A DNA stretch of 64,000 nucleotides from Ligustrum vulgare (Eukaryota; Streptophyta; Magnoliopsida; Lamiales; Oleaceae): NCBI GenBank assembly GCA_963555705.1, contig OY743171.1, positions 27,832,852 to 27,896,851 on the forward strand. Reading direction: 5' to 3'. Each line of letters opens with the position of its first letter. Positions within the stretch are counted from its first letter, which is position 1. The notes beneath the pieces were generated by a model. The model did no database searches and was not told where the DNA came from. It worked only from the letters and a program-made list of their open reading frames with translations. This document shows positions 9,891 through 23,004 of this stretch, in pieces. Both the position numbers and the translations under genes were made by a program.

Positions 9891-12076
9891 GGATTGGGAA
9901 CTCCCTTTTCAGGAATGATTTTGGGACTTCCACTGTTCTCTCCAATACACTTTGAACAATTGAAATAGTTCATTGGTAGAATAAGCTATGATAAAAACAC
10001 TGAGAGAATGCACTACTTAGAAAAAGTACAACTACGTGAATAATGCACTACTTAATAAAAGTACAACCACGTGAAGAAAGACATTATTCAAACCACACAA
10101 GAGTTTTCAAAACGTGTCAAATGGGAATTATATAAGAAATGATATGTGGGAAGAAGGATGGATTCAAAATTATGGTCGAAGACAGTCCCCAAGGGATGCA
10201 ATTTGAAATTGAAAACCCGCAAGTATTGTGAATCAATTTTTTCTCAATTAGAAATTGAGACTATTTTTTTTAGTATAATAAACCCTTAGGATTGGGAACT
10301 CCCTTTTCAGGAATAATTTTGGGACTTCCACTGTTCTCTCCAATACACTTGGGACAATTGAAATGGTCCATTGGTAGAATAAGCTATGATAAAAACACCG
10401 AAAGAATGCACTACTTAGAAAAAGTACAACTACGTGAATAATGCACTACTTAATAAAAGTACAACCACGTGAAGAAAGACATTATTCAAACCACACAAGA
10501 GTTTTCAAAACGTGTCAAAAGGGCATTATATAAGAAATGATATGTGGGAAGAAGGACGGAGTCAAAATTATGGTCTAAGACGACCAAGGGATGCAATTTG
10601 AAATTGAAAACCCGCAAGTACTGTGAATCAATTTTTTTTTCAATTAGAAATTGAGACTATTTTTTTTTTAGTATAATAAACCCTTAGGATTTGGAACTCC
10701 CTTTTCAGGAATAATTTTGGGACTTCCACTGTTCTCTCCAATACACTTTGGACAATTGAAATGGTTCATTGGTAGAACAAGCAATGATAAAAACACCGAG
10801 AGAATGCACTACTTAGAAAAAGTACAACTACGTGAAGAAAGACATTATTCGTACCAGACAAGACTGCAAGAACATGTTAAAAATGGCATTTTTAGAAATG
10901 ATAAGTGGGAAGAAGGTTGGAGGAAAAATTATGGTCGACGAAGACCTGGGGATGCAATTTTGAGTCAGATTTTTTAAGTCAGAGATTAAGACTCTTTTTT
11001 TGAGTAGAAACCCTTTGGATTTGGAATTCTGTTTTCAAGAACAGTTTTGGGGCTTTCAGTGTTCCATTCAATGCAATTTAGACAATTGAAATCGTTCGTT
11101 GGTAGAATAAGCTATGATTAAGACACCAAGAGAATAATGCACTACTTAATAAAAGTACAACCACGTGAAGAAAGACATTATTCAAACCACACAAGAGTTT
11201 TAAAAATGTGTCAAATGGGAATTATATAAGAAATGATATGTGGGAAGAAGGATGGAGTCAAAATTATGGTCGAAGACGACCAAGGGATGCAATTTGAAAT
11301 TCAAAACCCGCAAGTATTGTGAATCAATTTTTTTTCAATTAGAAATTGAGAGTATTTTTTTTTTAGTATAATAAACCCTTAGGATTTGGAACTCCCTTTT
11401 CAGGAATAATTTTGGGACCTCCACTGTTCTCTCCAATACACTTTGGACAATTGAAATGGTTCATTGGTAGAACAAGCAATGATAAAAACACCGAGAGAAT
11501 GCACTACTTAGAAAAAGTACAACTACGTGAAGAAAGACATTATTCGTACCAGACAAGACTGCAAGAACATGTTAAAAATGGCATTTTTAGAAATGATATG
11601 TGGGAAGAAGGTTGGAGGAAAAATTATGGTCGACGAAGACCTGGGGATGCAATTTTGAGTCAGATTTTTTAAGTTAGAGATTAAGACTCTTTTTTTGAGT
11701 AGAAACCCTTTGAATTTGGAATTCTGTTTTCAAGAACAGTTTTGGGGCTTTCAGTGTTCCTTTCAATGCAATTTAGACAATTGAAATCGTTCGTTGGTAG
11801 AATAAGCTATGATTAAGACACCAAGAGAATAATGCACTACTTAATAAAAGTACAACGACGTGAAGAAAGACATTATTCAAACCACACAAGAGTTTTCAAA
11901 ACGTGTCAAATGGGAATTATATAAGAAATGATATGTGGGAAGAAGGATGGAGTCAAAATTATGGTCGAAGATGACCAAGGGACGCAATTTGAAATTGAAA
12001 ACCCCCAAGTGTTGTGAATCAATTTTTTTTTTCAATTAGAAATTGAGACTATTTTTTTTAGTATAATAAACCCTTA
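9891..12076 (+). repeat. Standard domain 1 HOR copy S1-S2-K-M
   Basis: Unit starts are S1 9891, S2 10289, K 10687 and M 11382, in total 2186 bp. S1 carries GGATGGATTCAAAA, which is shared with the S1 units at 12077, 17144, 19330, 21517 and 26983 but not those at 7706 or 14263. This variant therefore tracks the copies' relationships. Confidence 0.93.
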
Positions 12077-14262
12077 GGATTGGGAACTCCCTTTTCAGGA
12101 ATGATTTTGGGACTTCCACTGTTCTCTCCAATACACTTTGAACAATTGAAATAGTTCATTGGTAGAATAAGCTATGATAAAAACACCGAGAGAATGCACT
12201 ACTTAGAAAAAGTACAACTACGTGAATAATGCACTACTTAATAAAAGTACAACCACGTGAAGAAAGACATTATTCAAACCACACAAGAGTTTTCAAAACG
12301 TGTCAAATGGGAATTATATAAGAAATGATATGTGGGAAGAAGGATGGATTCAAAATTATGGTCGAAGACAGTCCCCAAGGGATGCAATTTGAAATTGAAA
12401 ACCCGCAAGTATTGTGAATCAATTTTTTCTCAATTAGAAATTGAGACTATTTTTTTTAGTATAATAAACCCTTAGGATTGGGAACTCCCTTTTCAGGAAT
12501 AATTTTGGGACTTCCACTGTTCTCTCCAATACACTTGGGACAATTGAAATGGTCCATTGGTAGAATAAGCTATGATAAAAACACCGAAAGAATGCACTAC
12601 TTAGAAAAAGTACAACTACGTGAATAATGCACTACTTAATAAAAGTACAACCACGTGAAGAAAGACATTATTCAAACCACACAAGAGTTTTCAAAACGTG
12701 TCAAAAGGGCATTATATAAGAAATGATATGTGGGAAGAAGGACGGAGTCAAAATTATGGTCTAAGACGACCAAGGGATGCAATTTGAAATTGAAAACCCG
12801 CAAGTACTGTGAATCAATTTTTTTTTCAATTAGAAATTGAGACTATTTTTTTTTTAGTATAATAAACCCTTAGGATTTGGAACTCCCTTTTCAGGAATAA
12901 TTTTGGGACTTCCACTGTTCTCTCCAATACACTTTGGACAATTGAAATGGTTCATTGGTAGAACAAGCAATGATAAAAACACCGAGAGAATGCACTACTT
13001 AGAAAAAGTACAACTACGTGAAGAAAGACATTATTCGTACCAGACAAGACTGCAAGAACATGTTAAAAATGGCATTTTTAGAAATGATAAGTGGGAAGAA
13101 GGTTGGAGGAAAAATTATGGTCGACGAAGACCTGGGGATGCAATTTTGAGTCAGATTTTTTAAGTTAGAGATTAAGACTCTTTTTTTGAGTAGAAACCCT
13201 TTGGATTTGGAATTCTGTTTTCAAGAACAGTTTTGGGGCTTTCAGTGTTCCTTTCAATGCAATTTAGACAATTGAAATCGTTCGTTGGTAGAATAAGCTA
13301 TGATTAAGACACCAAGAGAATAATGCACTACTTAATAAAAGTACAACCACGTGAAGAAAGACATTATTCAAACCACACAAGAGTTTTAAAAATGTGTCAA
13401 ATGGGAATTATATAAGAAATGATATGTGGGAAGAAGGATGGAGTCAAAATTATGGTCGAAGACGACCAAGGGATGCAATTTGAAATTCAAAACCCGCAAG
13501 TATTGTGAATCAATTTTTTTTCAATTAGAAATTGAGACTATTTTTTTTTTAGTATAATAAACCCTTAGGATTTGGAACTCCCTTTTCAGGAATAATTTTG
13601 GGACCTCCACTGTTCTCTCCAATACACTTTGGACAATTGAAATGGTTCATTGGTAGAACAAGCAATGATAAAAACACCGAGAGAATGCACTACTTAGAAA
13701 AAGTACAACTACGTGAAGAAAGACATTATTCGTACCAGACAAGACTGCAAGAACATGTTAAAAATGGCATTTTTAGAAATGATATGTGGGAAGAAGGTTG
13801 GAGGAAAAATTATGGTCGACGAAGACCTGGGGATGCAATTTTGAGTCAGATTTTTTAAGTTAGAGATTAAGACTCTTTTTTTGAGTAGAAACCCTTTGAA
13901 TTTGGAATTCTGTTTTCAAGAACAGTTTTGGGGCTTTCAGTGTTCCTTTCAATGCAATTTAGACAATTGAAATCGTTCGTTGGTAGAATAAGCTATGATT
14001 AAGACACCAAGAGAATAATGCACTACTTAATAAAAGTACAACGACGTGAAGAAAGACATTATTCAAACCACACAAGAGTTTTCAAAACGTGTCAAATGGG
14101 AATTATATAAGAAATGATATGTGGGAAGAAGGATGGAGTCAAAATTATGGTCGAAGATGACCAAGGGACGCAATTTGAAATTGAAAACCCCCAAGTGTTG
14201 TGAATCAATTTTTTTTTTCAATTAGAAATTGAGACTATTTTTTTTAGTATAATAAACCCTTA
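12077..14262 (+). repeat. Standard domain 1 HOR copy S1-S2-K-M
   Basis: Unit starts are S1 12077, S2 12475, K 12873 and M 13568, in total 2186 bp. It is nearly identical to the preceding copy. Confidence 0.93.
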
Positions 14263-17143
14263 GGATTGGGAACTCCCTTTTCAGGAATGATTTTGGGACT
14301 TCCACTGTTCTCTCCAATACACTTTGAACAATTGAAATAGTTCATTGGTAGAATAAGCTATGATAAAAACACCGAGAGAATGCACTACTTAGAAAAAGTA
14401 CAACTACGTGAATAATGCACTACTTAATAAAAGTACAACCACGTGAAGAAAGACATTATTCAAACCACACAAGAGTTTTCAAAACGTGTCAAATGGGAAT
14501 TATATAAGAAATGATATGTGGGAAGAAGGATGGAGTCAAAATTATGGTCGAAGACAGTCCCCAAGGGATGCAATTTGAAATTGAAAACCCGCAAGTATTG
14601 TGAATCAATTTTTTCTCAATTAGAAATTGAGACTATTTTTTTTAGTATAATAAACCCTTAGGATTGGGAACTCCCTTTTCAGGAATAATTTTGGGACTTC
14701 CACTGTTCTCTCCAATACACTTGGGACAATTGAAATGGTCCATTGGTAGAATAAGCTATGATAAAAACACCGAAAGAATGCACTACTTAGAAAAAGTACA
14801 ACTACGTGAATAATGCACTACTTAATAAAAGTACAACCACGTGAAGAAAGACATTATTCAAACCACACAAGAGTTTTCAAAACGTGTCAAAAGGGCATTA
14901 TATAAGAAATGATATGTGGGAAGAAGGACGGAGTCAAAATTATGGTCTAAGACGACCAAGGGATGCAATTTGAAATTGAAAACCCGCAAGTACTGTGAAT
15001 CAATTTTTTTTTCAATTAGAAATTGAGACTATTTTTTTTTTAGTATAATAAACCCTTAGGATTTGGAACTCTCTTTTCAGGAATAATTTTGGGACTTCCA
15101 CTGTTCTCTCCAATACACTTTGGACAATTGAAATGGTTCATTGGTAGAACAAGCAATGATAAAAACACCGAGAGAATGCACTACTTAGAAAAAGTACAAC
15201 TACGTGAAGAAAGACATTATTCGTACCAGACAAGACTGCAAGAACATGTTAAAAATGGCATTTTTAGAAATGATAATGGGAAGAAGGTTGGAGGAAAAAT
15301 TATGGTCGACGAAGACCTGGGGATGCAATTTTGAGTCAGTTTTTTTAAGTTAGAGATTAAGACTCTTTTTTTGAGTAGAAACCCTTTGGATTTGGAATTC
15401 TGTTTTCAAGAACAGTTTTGGGGCTTTCAGTGTTCCTTTCAATGCAATTTAGACAATTGAAATCGTTCGTTGGTAGAATAAGCTATGATTAAGACACCAA
15501 GAGAATAATGCACTACTTAATAAAAGTACAACCACGTGAAGAAAGACATTATTCAAACCACACAAGAGTTTTCAAAACGTGTCAAAAGGGCATTATATAA
15601 GAAATGATATGTGGGAAGAAGGACGGAGTCAAAATTATGGTCTAAGACGACCAAGGGATGCAATTTGAAATTGAAAACCCGCAAGTACTGTGAATCAATT
15701 TTTTTTTCAATTAGAAATTGAGACTATTTTTTTTTTAGTATAATAAACCCTTAGGATTTGGAACTCCCTTTTCAGGAATAATTTTGGGACTTCCACTGTT
15801 CTCTCCAATACACTTTGGACAATTGAAATGGTTCATTGGTAGAACAAGCAATGATAAAAACACCGAGAGAATGCACTACTTAGAAAAAGTACAACTACGT
15901 GAAGAAAGACATTATTCGTACCAGACAAGACTGCAAGAACATGTTAAAAATGGCATTTTTAGAAATGATAAGTGGGAAGAAGGTTGGAGGAAAAATTATG
16001 GTCGACGAAGACCCGGGGATGCAATTTTGAGTCAGATTTTTTAAGTTAGAGATTAAGACTCTTTTTTTGAGTAGAAACCCTTTGGATTTGGAATTCTGTT
16101 TTCAAGAACAGTTTTGGGGCTTTCAGTGTTCCTTTCAATGCAATTTAGACAATTGAAATCGTTCGTTGGTAGAATAAGCTATGATTAAGACACCAAGAGA
16201 ATAATGCACTACTTAATAAAAGTACAACCACGTGAAGAAAGACATTATTCAAACCACACAAGAGTTTTAAAAATGTGTCAAATGGGAATTATATAAGAAA
16301 TGATATGTGGGAAGAAGGATGGTGTCAAAATTATGGTCGAAGACGACCAAGGGATGCAATTTGAAATTGAAAACCCGCAAGTATTGTGAATCAATTTTTT
16401 TTCAATTAGAAATTGAGAGTATTTTTTTTTTAGTATAATAAACCCTTAGGATTTGGAACTCCCTTTTCAGGAATAATTTTGGGACCTCCACTGTTCTCTC
16501 CAATACACTTTGGACAATTGAAATGGTTCATTGGTAGAACAAGCAATGATAAAAACACCGAGAGAATGCACTACTTAGAAAAAGTACAACTACGTGAAGA
16601 AAGACATTATTCGTACCAGACAAGACTGCAAGAACATGTTAAAAATGGCATTTTTAGAAATGATATGTGGGAAGAAGGTTGGAGGAAAAATTATGGTCGA
16701 CGAAGACCTGGGGATGCAATTTTGAGTCAGATTTTTTAAGTTAGAGATTAAGACTCTTTTTTTGAGTAGAAACCCTTTGAATTTGGAATTCTGTTTTCAA
16801 GAACAGTTTTGGGGCTTTCAGTGTTCCTTTCAATGCAATTTAGACAATTGAAATCGTTCGTTGGTAGAATAAGCTATGATTAAGACACCAAGAGAATAAT
16901 GCACTACTTAATAAAAGTACAACGACGTGAAGAAAGACATTATTCAAACCACACAAGAGTTTTCAAAACGTGTCAAATGGGAATTATATAAGAAATGACA
17001 TGTGGGAAGAAGGATGGAGTCAAAATTATGGTCGAAGATGACCAAGGGACGCAATTTGAAATTGAAAACCCCCAAGTGTTGTGAATCAATTTTTTTTTTC
17101 AATTAGAAATTGAGACTATTTTTTTTAGTATAATAAACCCTTA
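14263..17143 (+). repeat. Expanded HOR copy with an extra long unit: S1-S2-K'-K-M
   Basis: Unit starts are S1 14263, S2 14661, K' 15059, K 15754 and M 16449, in total 2881 bp. K' has K-type H1 with a one-base deletion (GATAATGGG for GATAAGTGGG) and CAGTTTTTTTAAG. Its H2 ends like S2 or V (AAAAGGGCATT, ACGGAGTC, TCTAAGACG, GTACTG). K' is therefore an exchange product that added one 695-bp unit. Confidence 0.91.
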
Positions 17144-19329
17144 GGATTGGGAACTCCCTTTTCAGGAATGATTTTGGGACTTCCACTGTTCTCTCCAATA
17201 CACTTTGAACAATTGAAATAGTTCATTGGTAGAATAAGCTATGATAAAAACACCGAGAGAATGCACTACTTAGAAAAAGTACAACTACGTGAATAATGCA
17301 CTACTTAATAAAAGTACAACCACGTGAAGAAAGACATTATTCAAACCACACAAGAGTTTTCAAAACGTGTCAAATGGGAATTATATAAGAAATGATATGT
17401 GGGAAGAAGGATGGATTCAAAATTATGGTCGAAGACAGTCCCCAAGGGATGCAATTTGAAATTGAAAACCCGCAAGTATTGTGAATCAATTTTTTCTCAA
17501 TTAGAAATTGAGACTATTTTTTTTAGTATAATAAACCCTTAGGATTGGGAACTCCCTTTTCAGGAATAATTTTGGGACTTCCACTGTTCTCTCCAATACA
17601 CTTGGGACAATTGAAATGGTCCATTGGTAGAATAAGCTATGATAAAAACACCGAAAGAATGCACTACTTAGAAAAAGTACAACTACGTGAATAATGCACT
17701 ACTTAATAAAAGTACAACCACGTGAAGAAAGACATTATTCAAACCACACAAGAGTTTTCAAAACGTGTCAAAAGGGCATTATATAAGAAATGATATGTGG
17801 GAAGAAGGACGGAGTCAAAATTATGGTCTAAGACGACCAAGGGATGCAATTTGAAATTGAAAACCCGCAAGTACTGTGAATCAATTTTTTTTTCAATTAG
17901 AAATTGAGACTATTTTTTTTTTAGTATAATAAACCCTTAGGATTTGGAACTCCCTTTTCAGGAATAATTTTGGGACTTCCACTGTTCTCTCCAATACACT
18001 TTGGACAATTGAAATGGTTCATTGGTAGAACAAGCAATGATAAAAACACCGAGAGAATGCACTACTTAGAAAAAGTACAACTACGTGAAGAAAGACATTA
18101 TTCGTACCAGACAAGACTGCAAGAACATGTTAAAAATGGCATTTTTAGAAATGATAAGTGGGAAGAAGGTTGGAGGAAAAATTATGGTCGACGAAGACCT
18201 GGGGATGCAATTTTGAGTCAGATTTTTTAAGTTAGAGATTAAGACTCTTTTTTTGAGTAGAAACCCTTTGGATTTGGAATTCTGTTTTCAAGAACAGTTT
18301 TGGGGCTTTCAGTGTTCCTTTCAATGCAATTTAGACAATTGAAATCGTTCGTTGGTAGAATAAGCTATGATTAAGACACCAAGAGAATAATGCACTACTT
18401 AATAAAAGTACAACCACGTGAAGAAAGACATTATTCAAACCACACAAGAGTTTTAAAAATGTGTCAAATGGGAATTATATAAGAAATGATATGTGGGAAG
18501 AAGGATGGAGTCAAAATTATGGTCGAAGACGACCAAGGGATGCAATTTGAAATTGAAAACCCGCAAGTATTGTGAATCAATTTTTTTTCAATTAGAAATT
18601 GAGAGTATTTTTTTTTTAGTATAATAAACCCTTAGGATTTGGAACTCCCTTTTCAGGAATAATTTTGGGACCTCCACTGTTCTCTCCAATACACTTTGGA
18701 CAATTGAAATGGTTCATTGGTAGAACAAGCAATGATAAAAACACCGAGAGAATGCACTACTTAGAAAAAGTACAACTACGTGAAGAAAGACATTATTCGT
18801 ACCAGACAAGACTGCAAGAACATGTTAAAAATGGCATTTTTAGAAATGATATGTGGGAAGAAGGTTGGAGGAAAAATTATGGTCGACGAAGACCTGGGGA
18901 TGCAATTTTGAGTCAGATTTTTTAAGTTAGAGATTAAGACTCTTTTTTTGAGTAGAAACCCTTTGAATTTGGAATTCTGTTTTCAAGAACAGTTTTGGGG
19001 CTTTCAGTGTTCCTTTCAATGCAATTTAGACAATTGAAATCGTTCGTTGGTAGAATAAGCTATGATTAAGACACCAAGAGAATAATGCACTACTTAATAA
19101 AAGTACAACGACGTGAAGAAAGACATTATTCAAACCACACAAGAGTTTTCAAAACGTGTCAAATGGGAATTATATAAGAAATGACATGTGGGAAGAAGGA
19201 TGGAGTCAAAATTATGGTCGAAGATGACCAAGGGACGCAATTTGAAATTGAAAACCCCCAAGTGTTGTGAATCAATTTTTTTTTTCAATTAGAAATTGAG
19301 ACTATTTTTTTTAGTATAATAAACCCTTA
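17144..19329 (+). repeat. Standard domain 1 HOR copy S1-S2-K-M
   Basis: Unit starts are S1 17144, S2 17542, K 17940 and M 18635, in total 2186 bp. Its M unit shares GAAATGACATGTGGG with the M unit at 16449 and no others seen, a sign of local copying between neighbours. Confidence 0.93.
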
Positions 19330-21516
19330 GGATTGGGAACTCCCTTTTCAGGAATGATTTTGGGACTTCCACTGTTCTCTCCAATACACTTTGAACAATT
19401 GAAATAGTTCATTGGTAGAATAAGCTATGATAAAAACACCGAGAGAATGCACTACTTAGAAAAAGTACAACTACGTGAATAATGCACTACTTAATAAAAG
19501 TACAACCACGTGAAGAAAGACATTATTCAAACCACACAAGAGTTTTCAAAACGTGTCAAATGGGAATTATATAAGAAATGATATGTGGGAAGAAGGATGG
19601 ATTCAAAATTATGGTCGAAGACAGTCCCCAAGGGATGCAATTTGAAATTGAAAACCCGCAAGTATTGTGAATCAATTTTTTCTCAATTAGAAATTGAGAC
19701 TATTTTTTTTAGTATAATAAACCCTTAGGATTGGGAACTCCCTTTTCAGGAATAATTTTGGGACTTCCACTGTTCTCTCCAATACACTTGGGACAATTGA
19801 AATGGTCCATTGGTAGAATAAGCTATGATAAAAACACCGAAAGAATGCACTACTTAGAAAAAGTACAACTACGTGAATAATGCACTACTTAATAAAAGTA
19901 CAACCACGTGAAGAAAGACATTATTCAAACCACACAAGAGTTTTCAAAACGTGTCAAAAGGGCATTATATAAGAAATGATATGTGGGAAGAAGGACGGAG
20001 TCAAAATTATGGTCTAAGACGACCAAGGGATGCAATTTGAAATTGAAAACCCGCAAGTACTGTGAATCAATTTTTTTTTCAATTAGAAATTGAGACTATT
20101 TTTTTTTTAGTATAATAAACCCTTAGGATTTGGAACTCCCTTTTCAGGAATAATTTTGGGACTTCCACTGTTCTCTCCAATACACTTTGGACAATTGAAA
20201 TGGTTCATTGGTAGAACAAGCAATGATAAAAACACCGAGAGAATGCACTACTTAGAAAAAGTACAACTACGTGAAGAAAGACATTATTCGTACCAGACAA
20301 GACTGCAAGAACATGTTAAAAATGGCATTTTTAGAAATGATAAGTGGGAAGAAGGTTGGAGGAAAAATTATGGTCGACGAAGACCTGGGGATGCAATTTT
20401 GAGTCAGATTTTTTAAGTTAGAGATTAAGACTCTTTTTTTGAGTAGAAACCCTTTGGATTTGGAATTCTGTTTTCAAGAACAGTTTTGGGGCTTTCAGTG
20501 TTCCTTTCAATGCAATTTAGACAATTGAAATCGTTCGTTGGTAGAATAAGCTATGATTAAGACACCAAGAGAATAATGCACTACTTAATAAAAGTACAAC
20601 CACGTGAAGAAAGACATTATTCAAACCACACAAGAGTTTTAAAAATGTGTCAAATGGGAATTATATAAGAAATGATATGTGGGAAGAAGGATGGAGTCAA
20701 AATTATGGTCGAAGACGACCAAGGGATGCAATTTGAAATTGAAAACCCGCAAGTATTGTGAATCAATTTTTTTTCAATTAGAAATTGAGAGTATTTTTTT
20801 TTTAGTATAATAAACCCTTAGGATTTGGAACTCCCTTTTCAGGAATAATTTTGGGACCTCCACTGTTCTCTCCAATACACTTTGGACAATTGAAATGGTT
20901 CATTGGTAGAACAAGCAATGATAAAAACACCGAGAGAATGCACTACTTAGAAAAAGTACAACTACGTGAAGAAAGACATTATTCGTACCAGACAAGACTG
21001 CAAGAACATGTTAAAAATGGCATTTTTAGAAATGATATGTGGGAAGAAGGTTGGAGGAAAAATTATGGTCGACGAAGACCTGGGGATGCAATTTTGAGTC
21101 AGATTTTTTAAGTTAGAGATTAAGACTCTTTTTTTGAGTAGAAACCCTTTGAATTTGGAATTCTGTTTTCAAGAACAGTTTTGGGGCTTTCAGTGTTCCT
21201 TTCAATGCAATTTAGACAATTGAAATCGTTCGTTGGTAGAATAAGCTATGATTAAGACACCAAGAGAATAATGCACTACTTAATAAAAGTACAACGACGT
21301 GAAGAAAGACATTATTCAAACCACACAAGAGTTTTCAAAACGTGTCAAATGGGAATTATATAAGAAATGATATGTGGGAAGAAGGATGGAGTCAAAATTA
21401 TGGTCGAAGATGACCAAGGGACGCAATTTGAAATTGAAAACCCCCAAGTGTTGTGAATCAATTTTTTTTTTTCAATTAGAAATTGAGACTATTTTTTTTA
21501 GTATAATAAACCCTTA
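19330..21516 (+). repeat. Standard domain 1 HOR copy S1-S2-K-M
   Basis: Unit starts are S1 19330, S2 19728, K 20126 and M 20821, in total 2187 bp. The extra base lies in the T run near 21462-21472. Confidence 0.93.
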
Positions 21517-23004
21517 GGATTGGGAACTCCCTTTTCAGGAATGATTTTGGGACTTCCACTGTTCTCTCCAATACACTTTGAACAATTGAAATAGTTCATT
21601 GGTAGAATAAGCTATGATAAAAACACCGAGAGAATGCACTACTTAGAAAAAGTACAACTACGTGAATAATGCACTACTTAATAAAAGTACAACCACGTGA
21701 AGAAAGACATTATTCAAACCACACAAGAGTTTTCAAAACGTGTCAAATGGGAATTATATAAGAAATGATATGTGGGAAGAAGGATGGATTCAAAATTATG
21801 GTCGAAGACAGTCCCCAAGGGATGCAATTTGAAATTGAAAACCCGCAAGTATTGTGAATCAATTTTTTCTCAATTAGAAATTGAGACTATTTTTTTTAGT
21901 ATAATAAACCCTTAGGATTGGGAACTCCCTTTTCAGGAATAATTTTGGGACTTCCACTGTTCTGTCCAATACACTTGGGACAATTGAAATGGTCCATTGG
22001 TAGAATAAGCTATGATAAAAACACCGAAAGAATGCACTACTTAGAAAAAGTACAACTACGTGAATAATGCACTACTTAATAAAAGTACAACCACGTGAAG
22101 AAAGACATTATTCAAACCACACAAGAGTTTTCAAAACGTGTCAAAAGGGCATTATATAAGAAATGATATGTGGGAAGAAGGACGGAGTCAAAATTATGGT
22201 CTAAGACGACCAAGGGATGCAATTTGAAATTGAAAACCCGCAAGTACTGTGAATCAATTTTTTTTTCAATTAGAAATTGAGACTATTTTTTTTTTAGTAT
22301 AATAAACCCTTAGGATTTGGAACTCCCTTTTCAGGAATAATTTTGGGACTTCCACTGTTCTCTCCAATACACTTTGGACAATTGAAATGGTTCATTGGTA
22401 GAACAAGCAATGATAAAAACACCGAGAGAATGCACTACTTAGAAAAAGTACAACTACGTGAAGAAAGACATTATTCGTACCAGACAAGACTGCAAGAACA
22501 TGTTAAAAATGGCATTTTTAGAAATGATAAGTGGGAAGAAGGTTGGAGGAAAAATTATGGTCGACGAAGACCTGGGGATGCAATTTTGAGTCAGTTTTTT
22601 TAAGTTAGAGATTAAGACTCTTTTTTTGAGTAGAAACCCTTTGGATTTGGAATTCTGTTTTCAAGAACAGTTTTGGGGCTTTCAGTGTTCCTTTCAATGC
22701 AATTTAGACAATTGAAATCGTTCGTTGGTAGAATAAGCTATGATTAAGACACCAAGAGAATAATGCACTACTTAATAAAAGTACAACCACGTGAAGAAAG
22801 ACATTATTCAAACCACACAAGAGTTTTAAAAATGTGTCAAATGGGAATTATATAAGAAATGATATGTGGGAAGAAGGATGGAGTCAAAATTATGGTCGAA
22901 GACGACCAAGGGATGCAATTTGAAATTGAAAACCCGCAAGTATTGTGAATCAATTTTTTTTCAATTAGAAATTGAGACTATTTTTTTTGTATAATAAACC
23001 CTTA
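21517..23004 (+). repeat. Truncated HOR copy S1-S2-K
   Basis: Unit starts are S1 21517, S2 21915 and K 22313, in total 1488 bp. The M unit is missing, and K ends in TTTTTTTTGTATAATAAACC. S2 has TTCTGTCC for TTCTCTCC and K has CAGTTTTTTTAAG. Both variants recur at 27381 and 27779, which marks a segmental duplication. Confidence 0.91.
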
